NCBI GenBank assembly: GCA_021800255.1
Contig: JAJYZC010000005.1
Coordinates: forward strand, 1-64,000
From: Acidobacteriota bacterium
GTDB taxonomy: Bacteria; Acidobacteriota; Terriglobia; Terriglobales; Acidobacteriaceae
DNA: 64,000 nt
Direction of reading: 5' to 3'
The translations under genes were made by a program, and so were the position numbers. How positions within the stretch are numbered: position 1 is the stretch's first letter; each line of letters starts with the position of its first letter. Below, piece by piece: positions 1 to 9,498 of the stretch. The notes beneath the pieces were generated by a model, which worked only from the letters and a program-made list of their open reading frames with translations, was not told the origin of the DNA and did no database searches.

Positions 1-301
1 GGTAGTTGGCTGCGTGCAGAGTCTCCTGGATGCCGCGCATGATCGGCACGCAAAACGGATCGGACAGATCGAAGGCCAGAATTCCGACGGTCTGCGTGTG
101 CCGGTGCCGCAGGCTGCGTGCGTAGGCGTCGGGATGGTATCCGAGTTGCCGCGCGATGGCTTGAATATGAGAACGGGTTGCTTCCGCAACTTTCTGCGCA
201 AGCGGCGCATTACTAAGCACAATGGACACCGTCGACACAGAAAACCCGCAGGCTCGCGCGATATCGAGCAATGTAACGTGACCAGACTTTCGCTGTCTCA
301 A
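1..301 (-). CDS. LacI-family transcriptional regulator (N-terminal part, cut by window edge)
   Basis: This reading frame is missing from the ORF track because it starts with TTG and runs off the window. Reverse-strand translation gives a LacI helix-turn-helix (TLLDIARACGFSVSTVS, residues 10-26), the hinge-like LGYHPDAYARSLR and the first strand of the periplasmic-binding-like sensor domain (TQTVGILAFDLSDPF). The TTG start is preceded by GGGAGG with six bases between, which fixes the start. LacI regulators of this type repress sugar catabolic genes and release DNA on binding a sugar. It sits at the edge of a glycosidase locus, so it is a plausible repressor of that locus, for example at the palindrome near 19.7 kb. 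That link is inference. Only about 100 residues are visible. Confidence 0.88.
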   Translation of the reverse strand, partial: MRQRKSGHVTLLDIARACGFSVSTVSIVLSNAPLAQKVAEATRSHIQAIARQLGYHPDAYARSLRHRHTQTVGILAFDLSDPFCVPIMRGIQETLHAANY

Positions 302-523
302 GCTGTTCCTCCCGGAACTGGTTGGAGTGGTGGCCGTCTGTTTCTTGCAGGGGTTGGCGTCAATTGCCTTTCGCGCCGAGCGAACCCCGCCCCTTGGATC
401 GAGGCGATATTGCGGTTGCAGTCCCCCTTGCGGCGCTGGCTGGTCAGGGGCGGAGAGGTTGCCGCTTCGAGGGCAAGTCTAAGGCAACCTGGCCGTCGAG
501 TAAACCTCAGATCACGAGACGCT

Positions 524-778
524 TCAAACGATTGACAGCGCCGTCCTCCAGGTCTCACGAGCATGTTCCGCTCCCAGTTGCAAGCGGAGAGCGGTGGCTA
601 GGTTGATGTTACTACGCGCATTCTGGCCGGCGGTCGCAGTGGGATTGAGGATGGCTTCCAGCGCCCATAGGTCGCGGTGACCCATGATGCGCTGGAAGCG
701 TTTCTCGGTTCTCAAAAAAGCCGAGGCCATCCAGCGCGAGATCATCTTCCCGTTCTGCCAGTGGGGGACCCGGCGAGT
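524..778 (-). pseudogene. IS256-type (mutator) transposase C-terminal remnant
   Basis: The reverse frame reads RVPHWQNGKMISRWMASAFL followed by RTEKRFQRIMGHRDLWALEA. This matches the conserved C-terminal pattern of mutator/IS256 transposases: a W..G.M..RW.A.A segment, an AEK.FR.I.GY/H segment and a final LW.L.A helix. Nothing of the upstream catalytic DDE part is seen in any frame, so only the tail is left. The frame runs on past the usual family end to 524 without recognisable sequence. It is best read as the scar of an old insertion beside the regulators. Family assignment is by eye and no terminal inverted repeat was identified. Confidence 0.5.
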
Positions 779-1221
779 TTGGAAAGCGTAGACTCCGGCG
801 GTCTGCTTCTGGAGGTCGCAAAATGAATACGGCAGCTATTGCGAAATCAATACGGCGGCCCTCCTGCGCGAAGGCCGTCCGCCGCTGCGGCGACGCCGGC
901 TGCTTTAGATCGCGGATTGAGCGGCGCTGGTTTCCCGCCATTCGCTCAAAAATCGAAGGGTAACGCCTGACCTGCTCCCCGTCGATCGCAAAGTACGCCA
1001 CGATTGGGACACAGCCACCTGCCGGGTTGAGGTTTGTGGTCTCCCACTCATCCACGATAAGACTGTGGATGAATGGGGCACGAACGGCGAACGGCACGTG
1101 ACCAGCTGATCACCGGGGCACCTGCTACTCCAATCTTTCCGATTCCTGGATGAGCCGTTGCTGCGCGTCGTGCTCTCGCTGGTAAACCTGCTCAAGATGA
1201 GCAAGGCCGTCAGACACGGCA
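779..1221. other. Spacer without a convincing gene
   Basis: Several overlapping ORFs on the minus strand (612-1097, 905-1306, 1125-1325) cover this stretch. None has a good ribosome binding site or a recognisable fold, and their composition looks like a shadow of degraded DNA. It lies between a transposase scar and a cutC remnant, so it is probably decayed sequence. I see no promoter or RNA structure I would defend. Confidence 0.4.
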
Positions 1222-1488
1222 TTGAATTTCTGCCTGAATGGACCCACGGCGCTTTCAAGTCGATCACAGGCCGCCGGCTTGGTGCGCGCTGTTCGTGCAG
1301 CAACAACGCTGAATGTTTTTACCATGATTCGGCACCGAAGCGGCGATCTTTGTTACTCTCCGAGCGAAGCCAGAGTCATGCTGGCCGACCTAGCGGAAGT
1401 GCGCAGAGTGGGCGCGGATGGGGTGGTGTTAGGCGCGCTGACACCCGACGGGGATGTTGATCCAGCGCGTGCGGCCCAGCGCCCGTAA
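1222..1488 (+). pseudogene. cutC: cutC remnant (copper homeostasis protein family)
   Basis: The frame contains AAGLVRAVRAATTLNVF, MIRHRSGDLCYS and GADGVVLGALTPDGDVD. These are the conserved second to fourth strand regions of the CutC TIM-barrel family, with the MIRPR.GDF.Y motif slightly altered. The N-terminal part (which should end ...ELC.AL..GGLTPS) is scrambled just upstream. Homology stops right after the DGDVD turn, with a stop codon about 10 residues later. An intact CutC is about 240 residues, so roughly a quarter remains. The piece is clearly decayed and is followed by the DeoR-type regulator gene. Confidence 0.65.
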
Positions 1489-1615
1489 AGAAGGGCATAT
1501 ACGCTATGCTGTTCGCAAAAGCGACGTGCGCATCCTTCGCGAGAAACTCGATGCGATTGCGGCATCTTCTGCACGCTCTGCCGTAGAATAAGCTGGAGCG
1601 AACGGGTTCGACCGC

Positions 1616-2401
1616 ATGTCCTCGAAGACTGACCAGCGCGCCAATGAGATCCTGCATCTGCTGCTGCGCGGAGGCAAGACTTCAGTCAATGACTTGACAG
1701 AAGCGCTTTCGGCATCGCCAGCAAGCATCAGGCGCGATTTAGCCCGCCTTGAAGAGCGGGGACTTGTGCACAGGGTTCACGGCGGGGCCATGCTCTCCAG
1801 CGGCGCAATTTACGAGCCGTTTCGTTTCGATGCTTCTTTCCATGTGCGCGAAGGCCGCTTTACAGTAGAAAAGCAGCGTATTGCCCGCGCGGCTGCCGAG
1901 TTGGTTCAGGAACGAGATATGGTGGGAATCTCAGCGGGAACCACCACCACGCTGTTGGCCAAGCAACTGCAACACCGGCGAAACATTCATGTGGTAACCA
2001 ACGCCGTCAATATCGGCATGGAACTTAGCTCTGCCGCCAGTGTTCACACCACCCTTACTGGCGGGGCCATGCGGTGGGCCGGTGCATTCTCTCTGGTTGG
2101 CCCGGCAGCCATCGAAACTCTGAATATGTTCGTGATGGACCGCCTGTTCCTTGGGGTTACCGGCGTGCATCCGCAGCGCGGAGCAACCATGATCGAGCCG
2201 GATGAGGCCGCGGTTTTGCGCGTCATGGTCAAGCAGGCACGGGAAGTGATAGTCCTGGCCGACTCCAGCAAGATGGGCATGGTGAGTCCTTCCATGATCT
2301 GCACGCCGCGCGAGATTGATCTGCTGATAACCGACACCGGCATTGATCCAGGCACCGCCGCGGCATTTGAGGCTGCTGGCGTTCGCGTGACCACGGTCTA
2401 G
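1616..2401 (+). CDS. DeoR-family transcriptional regulator
   Basis: The 261-residue product has the standard DeoR layout. An N-terminal winged helix (SVNDLTEALSASPASIRRDL, then LEERGLVHRVHGGA) is followed by a DeoRC sugar-phosphate sensor domain with the phosphate-binding ISAGTTTTLLAKQL and the VVTNAVNI segment. The start chosen gives the usual family N-terminus, although the Shine-Dalgarno sequence is weak. Proteins of this type repress sugar, amino-sugar or polyol catabolic operons and respond to a phosphorylated intermediate. Here it lies between a LacI regulator and a glycan receptor, so control of part of the glycosidase locus is likely. The exact inducer cannot be read from the sequence. 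Confidence 0.9.
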   Translation: MSSKTDQRANEILHLLLRGGKTSVNDLTEALSASPASIRRDLARLEERGLVHRVHGGAMLSSGAIYEPFRFDASFHVREGRFTVEKQRIARAAAELVQERDMVGISAGTTTTLLAKQLQHRRNIHVVTNAVNIGMELSSAASVHTTLTGGAMRWAGAFSLVGPAAIETLNMFVMDRLFLGVTGVHPQRGATMIEPDEAAVLRVMVKQAREVIVLADSSKMGMVSPSMICTPREIDLLITDTGIDPGTAAAFEAAGVRVTTV

Positions 2402-2740
2402 GTATATGCCGGACATAGCCTTTTGGAACAGTCAGATGCTGGTTTTTAAGCCTTCGCTAGGCTGAGGCCTTCCCCGGCTTCCGCACGATTGCCGCCGGAG
2501 CAGAGGGGGCTGCTAAAGCTTTTAGACCAATACCGGGCGTGAAGAAATACCGCATAGCGATATGAGGGAACCATTTTTTGATTGAAATGATAATTTTTAT
2601 GGACCTTCCGATCATTTTTAAGTTTAATGTGTTTCAGGATTGATTAGGCCTGTGGTACCGGCTCCAAATCCGTGTCGCAGAAGGTGCGTACTGATTACAA
2701 ATTACAAAAATAGTGAAGAAGGTGTATGCATCTCAGAGGT
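2402..2740. other. AT-rich intergenic region upstream of the receptor relic
   Basis: No ORF is convincing. The part from about 2540 to 2720 is clearly richer in A and T than the surroundings, with runs such as CATTTTTTGATTGAAATGAT. It probably carries the promoter for the downstream receptor gene, but I could not pick a single -35/-10 pair with good spacing. No terminator with a clean stem and T-run is visible after the DeoR gene. Confidence 0.4.
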
Positions 2741-2754
2741 ATCAGAATAGACAC

Positions 2755-3145
2755 AATCGGCGCCGCCATTCCCAGTACTACCGTCACTGCCCGGAGCCAG
2801 GGCACGGTGCCTGCAAACGCTTTTACCACCGCCATCCTTCCTGCATTCACTCCGAAGGTGCGGCAAACGGCAAAGTTCGACGTAACGATGCGCGCCGGAC
2901 GTGCAAGCAGCTCACGGAACGCATCGGCCGCAGAGCCAATCCTCGACACCTATAACATCACGCAGCGCAATACGTTCACGGCGAATGCCGCTAAGAACAG
3001 GCCGCGGAACAGGCTCGACTTTTCGGCGCTGGCGTTGCAGACACTGCTGCCGCCTCGGCCACGGCCAGCTTTCGAACGCAGCACATACTGCACGATTCCC
3101 CAACATGAACGGCAATTGTGCGCAGTTGCCCACCACCTGCAACAC
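2755..3145 (+). pseudogene. Decayed copy of the 5' part of the adjacent TonB-dependent receptor
   Basis: Translation in shifting frames parallels residues about 60-200 of the intact receptor that follows. KVRQTAKFDVTM corresponds to EVQQTANFNVKL, AEPILDTYNIT to LAPILNSSSIT, NTFTAN to NVFTAN, LDFSAL to LDFSAV, and PNMNGNCAQ to PNFNGNRAQ. Order and spacing are kept, but frames change and indels are present. This is therefore a partial, non-functional duplicate directly upstream of the working gene. It may have arisen by tandem duplication followed by deletion, or be what is left of an older paralogue. The intact gene starts about 20 bases beyond it. Confidence 0.7.
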
Positions 3146-3162
3146 TTGATGCGAGGTTCTCG

Positions 3163-6100
3163 ATGAAGATAAACAACATTCGACGCATACTCCTTGGGTG
3201 CGCACTGGCACTGTGCGCTTCCCTAGCCGCTGCCCAGACCGTAACGGGCACGATTACCGGCCAAGTGACTGACCCTAGTGGCGCTGTGGTGCCGGGCGCC
3301 AAGGTAGTGGCCACCGATCTGGACACCGGTGTGGCCTCGACCGTAATGACAAATGCGGACGGGATCTTCCGCATTGAATTTCTGCCAATTGGCCACTACC
3401 AGGCGACGGTTACGGCGCGCGGGTTCAAAAGTGGAAAAATCGCGCCTTTCTCCCTGGAAGTGCAGCAGACGGCGAACTTCAATGTGAAATTAGTGGTGGG
3501 CAGCGAGACCACCAGCGTGAAGGTATCAGCGTTAGCGCCGATTCTGAATTCCAGCAGCATCACCATGGGCAACGTCTTCACCGCAAATACCATCTCGAAT
3601 ATGCCGCTGGACGGTCTCGATTTCTCAGCGGTTACGCTATATATGCCGGGCGCGGTGTCCTCATACGGGACCGCAGGCACAACAAGCATCGAGCGCAGTA
3701 CGTTCAACTCCGACACTCCCAATTTCAATGGCAATCGGGCCCAGGCGGACAACTACTCAATCGACGGCATCGACGACAACGAGACCTACAACAACCTGAT
3801 CTCGTACAGTCCGGCGCCCGAGGCTCTCGACCAGATGAAAGTGGTGACGGCCGACCCCTCGACCGATCAGGGAAACGTCAATGGCGGCGCTGTGGAGATG
3901 GTGCTGAAGAGCGGCACGAACCAGTTTCACGGTTCGCTCTACGCCTATGTGCAGAATTATCGCTTCGATGCCAATTCGTACCTCAACGGGCAGACTACAC
4001 CGGTGACGCCCATCAGCCCGTTCACGCAGTCGCAGTTCGGTGGAACGCTGGGCGGACCGATCCTGCACGATAAGCTCTTCTTCTTTGTGGACTATCTGGG
4101 GGCGCGCGAGAACAGCGGGGGATTCCAGCACGCGAGCGTGATCCCAGACGCAATGCGAAGCGGCAATTTCTCGGTATTGCTCAACGGCCCCAATCCGGTC
4201 CAACTCTACAACTCGCTCAGCACTTCCACGGTCGGCGGAAAGACCGTGTACACCTTCCAGCCATACACCGGCGATACAGGCATCCCTATCATCAATCCTG
4301 TAGCCAAGTTTCTGTTCGCCAATCCGCAACTCTATCCTGACTGCGGGGCGGCTAACCCGGTGACGCCGGCGGGCGGCAAGTGCGTACCTCCTACCGATGG
4401 AATTGCAGCCAACAACTATGAGGCGCCAACCAAGACTTTTGTTGGCAACAACCAGGGCGACCTGAAGCTGGAGTACGACCCCCGTCAAAACGATAAAATC
4501 ACAGCCTTTTTCTCGGATGGGCACGGCTACAACGGTGGGACTTCGGTTATGCCCATTCTTTTCCCCGTCGAGGATATATATCCAACGTGGATCGTGGGGA
4601 CAAACTGGGTGCATACATTCTCGCCTTCGCTCGTGAACGATGCGCGTATCGGCTTTACGCGGACAGATTGGGACCAGGGATTGCCGACGGATCCAACGGG
4701 AATCTTCGGCACCGCTGGCGACAGCAAGGTAGGCATCAATTTTCCGCATCAAGCGTACAATGGGTTCACCAACCAAAACCTCAACAACGGCATCACCAGC
4801 GTCGGCACCTCGGCTTACGTTGGCGGAGTCATTGACAATACCTACACCTACACCGACGTTCTGACGTGGCAGCGCGGAAAGCATTTGATTAGCCTGGGCA
4901 TCGATGCAAAGCGTTACCAGAACAACTACCCTACAGGCAACAACGACGGCTACATGGGTTCGCTCAATTACACCGGAGCCTTCACATCTAGCCCGTATGC
5001 CACAACCGCGAGTGGATATGGCGCGGCGGATTTTGTGCTGGACCGCGTTCAGTCAGGGGGCGTAACTCTTACCAGCTCCAACGTGGGGCAGCGTCAATGG
5101 CGCACGGCCGGCTTCGCCGAGGACAGCTACAAGGTGCTCCCCGATCTCACAGTGGTCTACGGTATGCGTTACGAGTTCGACGAACCCTGGGTCGAGGAAC
5201 AGGACCGAACGGGAAATATCAATCTGGTGACCGGACAGATTGAATATGCCGGTCACATTCCCGTAGGCGCGCCGCCCGACGCGGCGATCTGCCCCACGAC
5301 TGCCTGTTACCAACCCAACTACAGGCAGTGGATGCCCCACCTCGGATTTGCGTACCAAATCAATCCGCGCGCTGTCGTCCGCGGGGGCTATGGTGCGGTA
5401 AGTTTCTTTGAGGGTAACTCTTACAATCAGCGCCTTACGGCGATTACGCCCTTCATGCAGGCGGCGGGTTTCACGGTAAACTCCCCGACCCCAACGGCAG
5501 TGGCTACGCCGAACACAGCCGAGGAAGGCTTTACGAATACTGACACCAGCATTCAGTACAGCAGTTCCAATAACGGCTACACGGCGTATCCGCAGGACAT
5601 TCAGCCCGCCTATGTGCAGGAGTGGAACTTTACAACCGAATATGAACTGAATAACACCACATCTTTGCAGGTTGGTTACGTAGGCGAAATGGGCCAGCAC
5701 ATTGAAGACTACGGCAACGTCAACCAGTGGACGGTGAACGGCGATCCCACGTCGGCCCCCTTCTACAACAGCAAGTACATCGGCGTAAACGGGGTGGATA
5801 CGGCGCTAGGTGTCGGCGGCAACGGAGGCCTGCTGATTACCGAGTCGCGCGGCATGATGAATTACAACGCCTTGCAGGCTGTGCTGCGCCAGCATTTGAA
5901 CCACGGCCTTGAGTACACCCTGAACTACACGTGGGGCAAGGCCATGACCAACAGCATGGGAAACTATTCGCTGTTCGGTTCTTTTGTCACCGCAGGATAC
6001 GGTTACAGCGGTGCATTCGAGAACTACTACAACAGCCATGCAGACTATGGTCCGGCCGGATACGACGTGCAACAGGACGTTACCGCAACGGCCGTGTATG

Positions 6101-6654
6101 CGCTGCCGGTGGGACGTGGGCAAATGTTTCTTCCCAATGCCAACCGGTTGGTGGATGAGGCGCTGGGCGGCTGGAAGATGGCGACTGCTCTGGCGGCTTA
6201 CTCAGGTTTCCCGGAGACCATCACCGGGCCGGGTAACAACTCCAATAGCTACGGCGCCAGCCGTGTGAACCAATACCGCGCCTTGAAGATCAGGGGCCGC
6301 AGCAATGCGAACTGGTGGGGCACCGATCCCTCGGCGACGCCCTGTCTCACGCCGGGAGTGGACAATGGCGTGTGCGCCTTCGGTGTGCCCGCACCTGATA
6401 CTTTTGGGTCGGAAAGCAACGGCGCGATCCGCGGACCGGGCTTCTTCAATGTGGACCTGTCTGCATTCAAAGACTTCACCACCTACCATGAGCAATCAAT
6501 CGGGTTCCGGCTGGATGCTTTCAATGCATTCAATATTGTGAGTTATGGGAATCCCGATTCCGGCATCACGGATTTGACCTTCGGCAATGTCTCTCTACAG
6601 CAGCCACGTTCGAACCCGCGCACGTTGCAGTTTGCGCTGCACTACAACTTCTAG
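3163..6654 (+). CDS. Oar-like TonB-dependent outer-membrane receptor
   Basis: The product has 1,163 residues. I chose the ATG at 3163, which gives a clean signal peptide (KINNIRRILLGCALALCASL, then AAAQ) after a GAGG, rather than the longer ORF start. After the signal comes a carboxypeptidase-regulatory-like Ig domain (GQVTDPSGAVVPGAKVVATD). Next is a plug region (YSIDGIDDNETYNN, and GGAVEMVLKSGTNQFHGSLY), then a long beta barrel ending in aromatic F (LQFALHYNF). Such Acidobacterial receptors import large ligands across the outer membrane using TonB energy. It lies beside alpha-mannan and hexosaminidase genes, so glycan fragments are the likely ligand; that is inference. A decayed copy of its 5' end lies just upstream. 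Confidence 0.92.
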   Translation: MKINNIRRILLGCALALCASLAAAQTVTGTITGQVTDPSGAVVPGAKVVATDLDTGVASTVMTNADGIFRIEFLPIGHYQATVTARGFKSGKIAPFSLEVQQTANFNVKLVVGSETTSVKVSALAPILNSSSITMGNVFTANTISNMPLDGLDFSAVTLYMPGAVSSYGTAGTTSIERSTFNSDTPNFNGNRAQADNYSIDGIDDNETYNNLISYSPAPEALDQMKVVTADPSTDQGNVNGGAVEMVLKSGTNQFHGSLYAYVQNYRFDANSYLNGQTTPVTPISPFTQSQFGGTLGGPILHDKLFFFVDYLGARENSGGFQHASVIPDAMRSGNFSVLLNGPNPVQLYNSLSTSTVGGKTVYTFQPYTGDTGIPIINPVAKFLFANPQLYPDCGAANPVTPAGGKCVPPTDGIAANNYEAPTKTFVGNNQGDLKLEYDPRQNDKITAFFSDGHGYNGGTSVMPILFPVEDIYPTWIVGTNWVHTFSPSLVNDARIGFTRTDWDQGLPTDPTGIFGTAGDSKVGINFPHQAYNGFTNQNLNNGITSVGTSAYVGGVIDNTYTYTDVLTWQRGKHLISLGIDAKRYQNNYPTGNNDGYMGSLNYTGAFTSSPYATTASGYGAADFVLDRVQSGGVTLTSSNVGQRQWRTAGFAEDSYKVLPDLTVVYGMRYEFDEPWVEEQDRTGNINLVTGQIEYAGHIPVGAPPDAAICPTTACYQPNYRQWMPHLGFAYQINPRAVVRGGYGAVSFFEGNSYNQRLTAITPFMQAAGFTVNSPTPTAVATPNTAEEGFTNTDTSIQYSSSNNGYTAYPQDIQPAYVQEWNFTTEYELNNTTSLQVGYVGEMGQHIEDYGNVNQWTVNGDPTSAPFYNSKYIGVNGVDTALGVGGNGGLLITESRGMMNYNALQAVLRQHLNHGLEYTLNYTWGKAMTNSMGNYSLFGSFVTAGYGYSGAFENYYNSHADYGPAGYDVQQDVTATAVYALPVGRGQMFLPNANRLVDEALGGWKMATALAAYSGFPETITGPGNNSNSYGASRVNQYRALKIRGRSNANWWGTDPSATPCLTPGVDNGVCAFGVPAPDTFGSESNGAIRGPGFFNVDLSAFKDFTTYHEQSIGFRLDAFNAFNIVSYGNPDSGITDLTFGNVSLQQPRSNPRTLQFALHYNF

Positions 6655-6711
6655 AAACCGGCGCGGCCTTCGTCGTCCCGCTGCACGGTGATTATCTGAT
6701 TTTCTTCTGAT

Positions 6712-6978
6712 CTACGCATTTCCGAGCGACGGGCCCCCGTAGCCGGGAATGCGTAGCTTTTTGTATCCGTCGAGCTTGAGATAAGCGACGCCCCAAGAAG
6801 CGAAGAGTCGCGCCTCCTGAGCGAAATGCGTCTTGGAGCCGCCATCCGGCTTGCCGCTGCCCGCGCGGCCGCCGCAGGTTTCAAAACCGGCATCCTCGTA
6901 AATGCCGAACCTGAGTCCAAGAGCGTGACCGGCCTGAGTCACTGGCTTCATGCCGTTGGGGATCTGCTGCGGAGCCAT
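6712..6978 (-). pseudogene. GH27 alpha-galactosidase-type fragment
   Basis: The reverse frame reads PNGMKPVTQAGHALGLRFGI, YEDAGFETCGG and ARLFASWGVAYLKLDGYK. These are the beta3 and beta4 regions of the GH27 barrel, including the Asp after YLK that is the family nucleophile position. Only about 85 residues remain of a catalytic domain that is normally about 400. There is no start context upstream and no continuation downstream. It lies between the convergent receptor and GH92 genes, where a functional glycosidase gene has probably been deleted. Confidence 0.65.
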
Positions 6979-7008
6979 TGCAATGCGCTGATCGCATCAC
7001 TTTTGGAA

Positions 7009-9498
7009 TCATGGCGTAGAAGACGAGCTGTAACTGCTCTTCAGCAGCCCCGACGGCGGACGATTCTCAGGCGCTGCGCCCCATTCCTTATTCGGCCGCC
7101 GGCCCATGCGGAAACGCAACTCGCCGCCAGCTAGGATCTCATCGTGCGTCAGCCAACTGCGGGCCAACTCCTTCCCATTCAAATGCGCGCTCTGAATGTA
7201 CATGTTCTCGTCCGAATTGTTCTCGGCCAGAATGGTGAACGTGGTGCGCGCCACTGGGTTATGAATGCTGGCGCGGTTCACCAGCGGGCTGCCGATCACA
7301 TACACGCCGGTCGCCGCATTCACCGGGTAGAAACCGAGCGACGCAAAAACAAACCAGCTCGAAGTCTGTCCGCAATCATCGTTGCCCGGCACGCCGTTCG
7401 GCGTGTTGTTGTACAGTTTGGCCACCTTGCGCATCCACTCTTGCGTCTTCCAGGGAGCGCCGGCAAAGGAGTACAGAAAAGGAATGTGATTACTCGGCTC
7501 ATTGCCTTGCGCATCCTGTCCAACCATGCCGCTAATATCCGGCGGCGAGTTGAGCACGTTCGAGGGCGACGTAAACAATGCATCCAGTTTTGCAATGAAC
7601 GCTTCATCCCCGCCATACAGGTCAATCAGCCCCTGTATGTCGTGCATCACGTTAAACGTCGCCTGCCAGGCGTCGGATTCCGTGTAGTCAGCCCAGATCT
7701 CCTCATCCGGACGGAACGGTTTATACCACTGTCCATCTACCGTCTTACCGCGCATGAAGCCGCTCTGGGGATCGAAGAGGTTCTTGTAGTTCTGACCTAA
7801 CTTGTAGAACATCTTCGCGTCGTCCTCCTTGCCCAGCATTTCCGCCATCGCTCCCACGCACCAGTAGTCGTAGGAGAAATCCAGCGTCCGGGAGACAGAC
7901 TGATTACGGCCGTGCGCCGCCACGTAACCCAGCGTGCGGAACTGCTCCTGCAACTCCCGGTTTCCATTGGCCGTCGCGCCCACCATCGCCGTGTCCCGCA
8001 TGGCTGCGTAAACCGCCTCTACGTCGTAGTCTCGGAAGCCCCGCGTATAAGCGCCGACAATCATACCCACCACGTGAAACCCGGTCATGCACCACGTTTC
8101 GTTGGCCCACAAAGGCCACACCGGCAGCGAGTGCTGCTTCAATTGCCGGTAATCGTCTAGCAGCGTCTCAATCACATCCCGCGTCCGCTGCGGCTGCATC
8201 AGCATGACGAAGGGAAACTCTCCGCGATAAATATCCCAGATCGAAAGCGTCGTGTACTTGGTGAATCCCGGGTTGGGATGGTTCTTATGGTCTTGCCCGC
8301 GATAGGCGCCGTCCACATCGTTAAAGGCCGCCGGCGCCACCAGCCCGTGATAGGCGCCGGTCCAGAACGTCTGCCGCAACTCCTCGCGGGGAAGGTCTGC
8401 GCTCAACACCGACAGTGCCTGCTCCCACCGGGTTTCAGTCTCGCGCCGCACATGGTCAAAGTCCCACACAGGAATTTCAGCGGCAAGATTCTTGCGCGCT
8501 CCATCCACGCTGGTTGGCGAGATGCCCACCCGCACGGTCAATTGCTCAGCTTCGGCCGGCTGCGTCAGAATCGCGCGAATATCCTTGCCCTGAACGCGCC
8601 CCCCAGCCGGCAGTTTCTGCGTTGCGCCATCCACTTGTACTACGATAGAAACCACTGGACGGGAAAACTCAATCACGAAGTACACCTGCCGGTCCGCCGC
8701 CCAGCCATGCGTATAGCGGTACCCGCTGATGCGCGTCGCGCTTTCCATGTGCAGTCCGGCGGCATACACCCGGCACCCCAGTCCATGCACCAGATCCAGC
8801 ATCACCCCGCACTTCGTTCCGGCCGGCAGGGCCGGATAGGTATAGCGATGCATGCCGCAGCGGGTGGTTGCCGTCAACTCCGCCTTCACCCCGGGGGTTA
8901 GCAACTGCACCTCATAGTAGCCCGCGCGTACCTGCTCCTTGACGTGCGTGAAATAGGACCAGTAACCCTGCTCCTTCGGGCTCATCACCCATCCAGAGTC
9001 GCCGCCGAGCGCATCCATCTGCGCTTCGGCCTGCTCGCCTGCAACGCCCGGAATCCAGCTCCAGTTGCGCCCTCCCACCAGCGGCATCAGCAACACATCG
9101 CCCAGGTCGCTCGCGCCGGTACCCTGCAAATGCGTGTGGCTGAAGCCTCGAATTACGTTGTCCCCGTAGTGATAGCCCGAACAATGATCCCATCCGGTAA
9201 TATCCCACTTGCCGTTCCATTTCGGCTCCGGCATTCCGCTGCTGTCCGGACTGACCTGTACCAGCCCGAACGGCGCAACGGCTCCCGGAAACATATGCCC
9301 GTGCCAGCCGGTTCCAATGACCGGACGCACGTTGTTCAGCAAGGGAAACCGGCCTTGCCCGATTGCCTGCGTCCCTATTCCCATCGCTGCCGGACTCATG
9401 GTTACCGCCCAACTGCGAGCCGAAATTGCCGACGCGGCCGCCGTTTCCGCACACACCTTCAGAAATTCGCGCCTCTTCATCGAAAGCTTCCGGTCCAT
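7009..9498 (-). CDS. GH92 exo-alpha-mannosidase, exported
   Basis: The product has 829 residues. The N-terminus carries a twin-arginine-like signal (KRREFLKVCAETAAASAISA), so export in a folded state is likely. The N-terminal beta domain has GTGWHGHMFPGAVAPFGLVQ and GYHYGDNVIRGFSHTHLQGT. The (alpha/alpha)6 domain has the GH92 signature GNDDCGQTSSWFVFASLGFYP near the C-terminus. GH92 enzymes are calcium-dependent inverting alpha-mannosidases, most often alpha-1,2, acting on mannan side chains and high-mannose N-glycans. The start at 9498 follows AGGGG with eight bases between; a second ATG at 9480 is possible. The gene diverges from the GH76/GH125 pair, which act on the alpha-1,6 backbone, so the three form a coherent mannan-degrading set. 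Confidence 0.93.
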   Translation of the reverse strand: MDRKLSMKRREFLKVCAETAAASAISARSWAVTMSPAAMGIGTQAIGQGRFPLLNNVRPVIGTGWHGHMFPGAVAPFGLVQVSPDSSGMPEPKWNGKWDITGWDHCSGYHYGDNVIRGFSHTHLQGTGASDLGDVLLMPLVGGRNWSWIPGVAGEQAEAQMDALGGDSGWVMSPKEQGYWSYFTHVKEQVRAGYYEVQLLTPGVKAELTATTRCGMHRYTYPALPAGTKCGVMLDLVHGLGCRVYAAGLHMESATRISGYRYTHGWAADRQVYFVIEFSRPVVSIVVQVDGATQKLPAGGRVQGKDIRAILTQPAEAEQLTVRVGISPTSVDGARKNLAAEIPVWDFDHVRRETETRWEQALSVLSADLPREELRQTFWTGAYHGLVAPAAFNDVDGAYRGQDHKNHPNPGFTKYTTLSIWDIYRGEFPFVMLMQPQRTRDVIETLLDDYRQLKQHSLPVWPLWANETWCMTGFHVVGMIVGAYTRGFRDYDVEAVYAAMRDTAMVGATANGNRELQEQFRTLGYVAAHGRNQSVSRTLDFSYDYWCVGAMAEMLGKEDDAKMFYKLGQNYKNLFDPQSGFMRGKTVDGQWYKPFRPDEEIWADYTESDAWQATFNVMHDIQGLIDLYGGDEAFIAKLDALFTSPSNVLNSPPDISGMVGQDAQGNEPSNHIPFLYSFAGAPWKTQEWMRKVAKLYNNTPNGVPGNDDCGQTSSWFVFASLGFYPVNAATGVYVIGSPLVNRASIHNPVARTTFTILAENNSDENMYIQSAHLNGKELARSWLTHDEILAGGELRFRMGRRPNKEWGAAPENRPPSGLLKSSYSSSSTP

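Noticed and set aside
14-535. 173-aa plus-strand ORF at the left edge
   Set aside because: It is the shadow of the minus-strand LacI N-terminus, which has a clear helix-turn-helix and ribosome binding site.
612-1097. 161-aa minus-strand ORF
   Set aside because: No family, no ribosome binding site, and it overlaps the IS256-type remnant in another frame.
1125-1325. 66-aa minus-strand ORF with a coiled-coil-like tail (HLEQVYQREHDAQQRLIQES)
   Set aside because: It overlaps the cutC fragment and has no start signal; composition alone is too little to call a gene.
3757-4884. 375-aa minus-strand ORF inside the first receptor gene
   Set aside because: It lies antisense within a well-supported receptor reading frame and has no motif; a typical GC-rich shadow.
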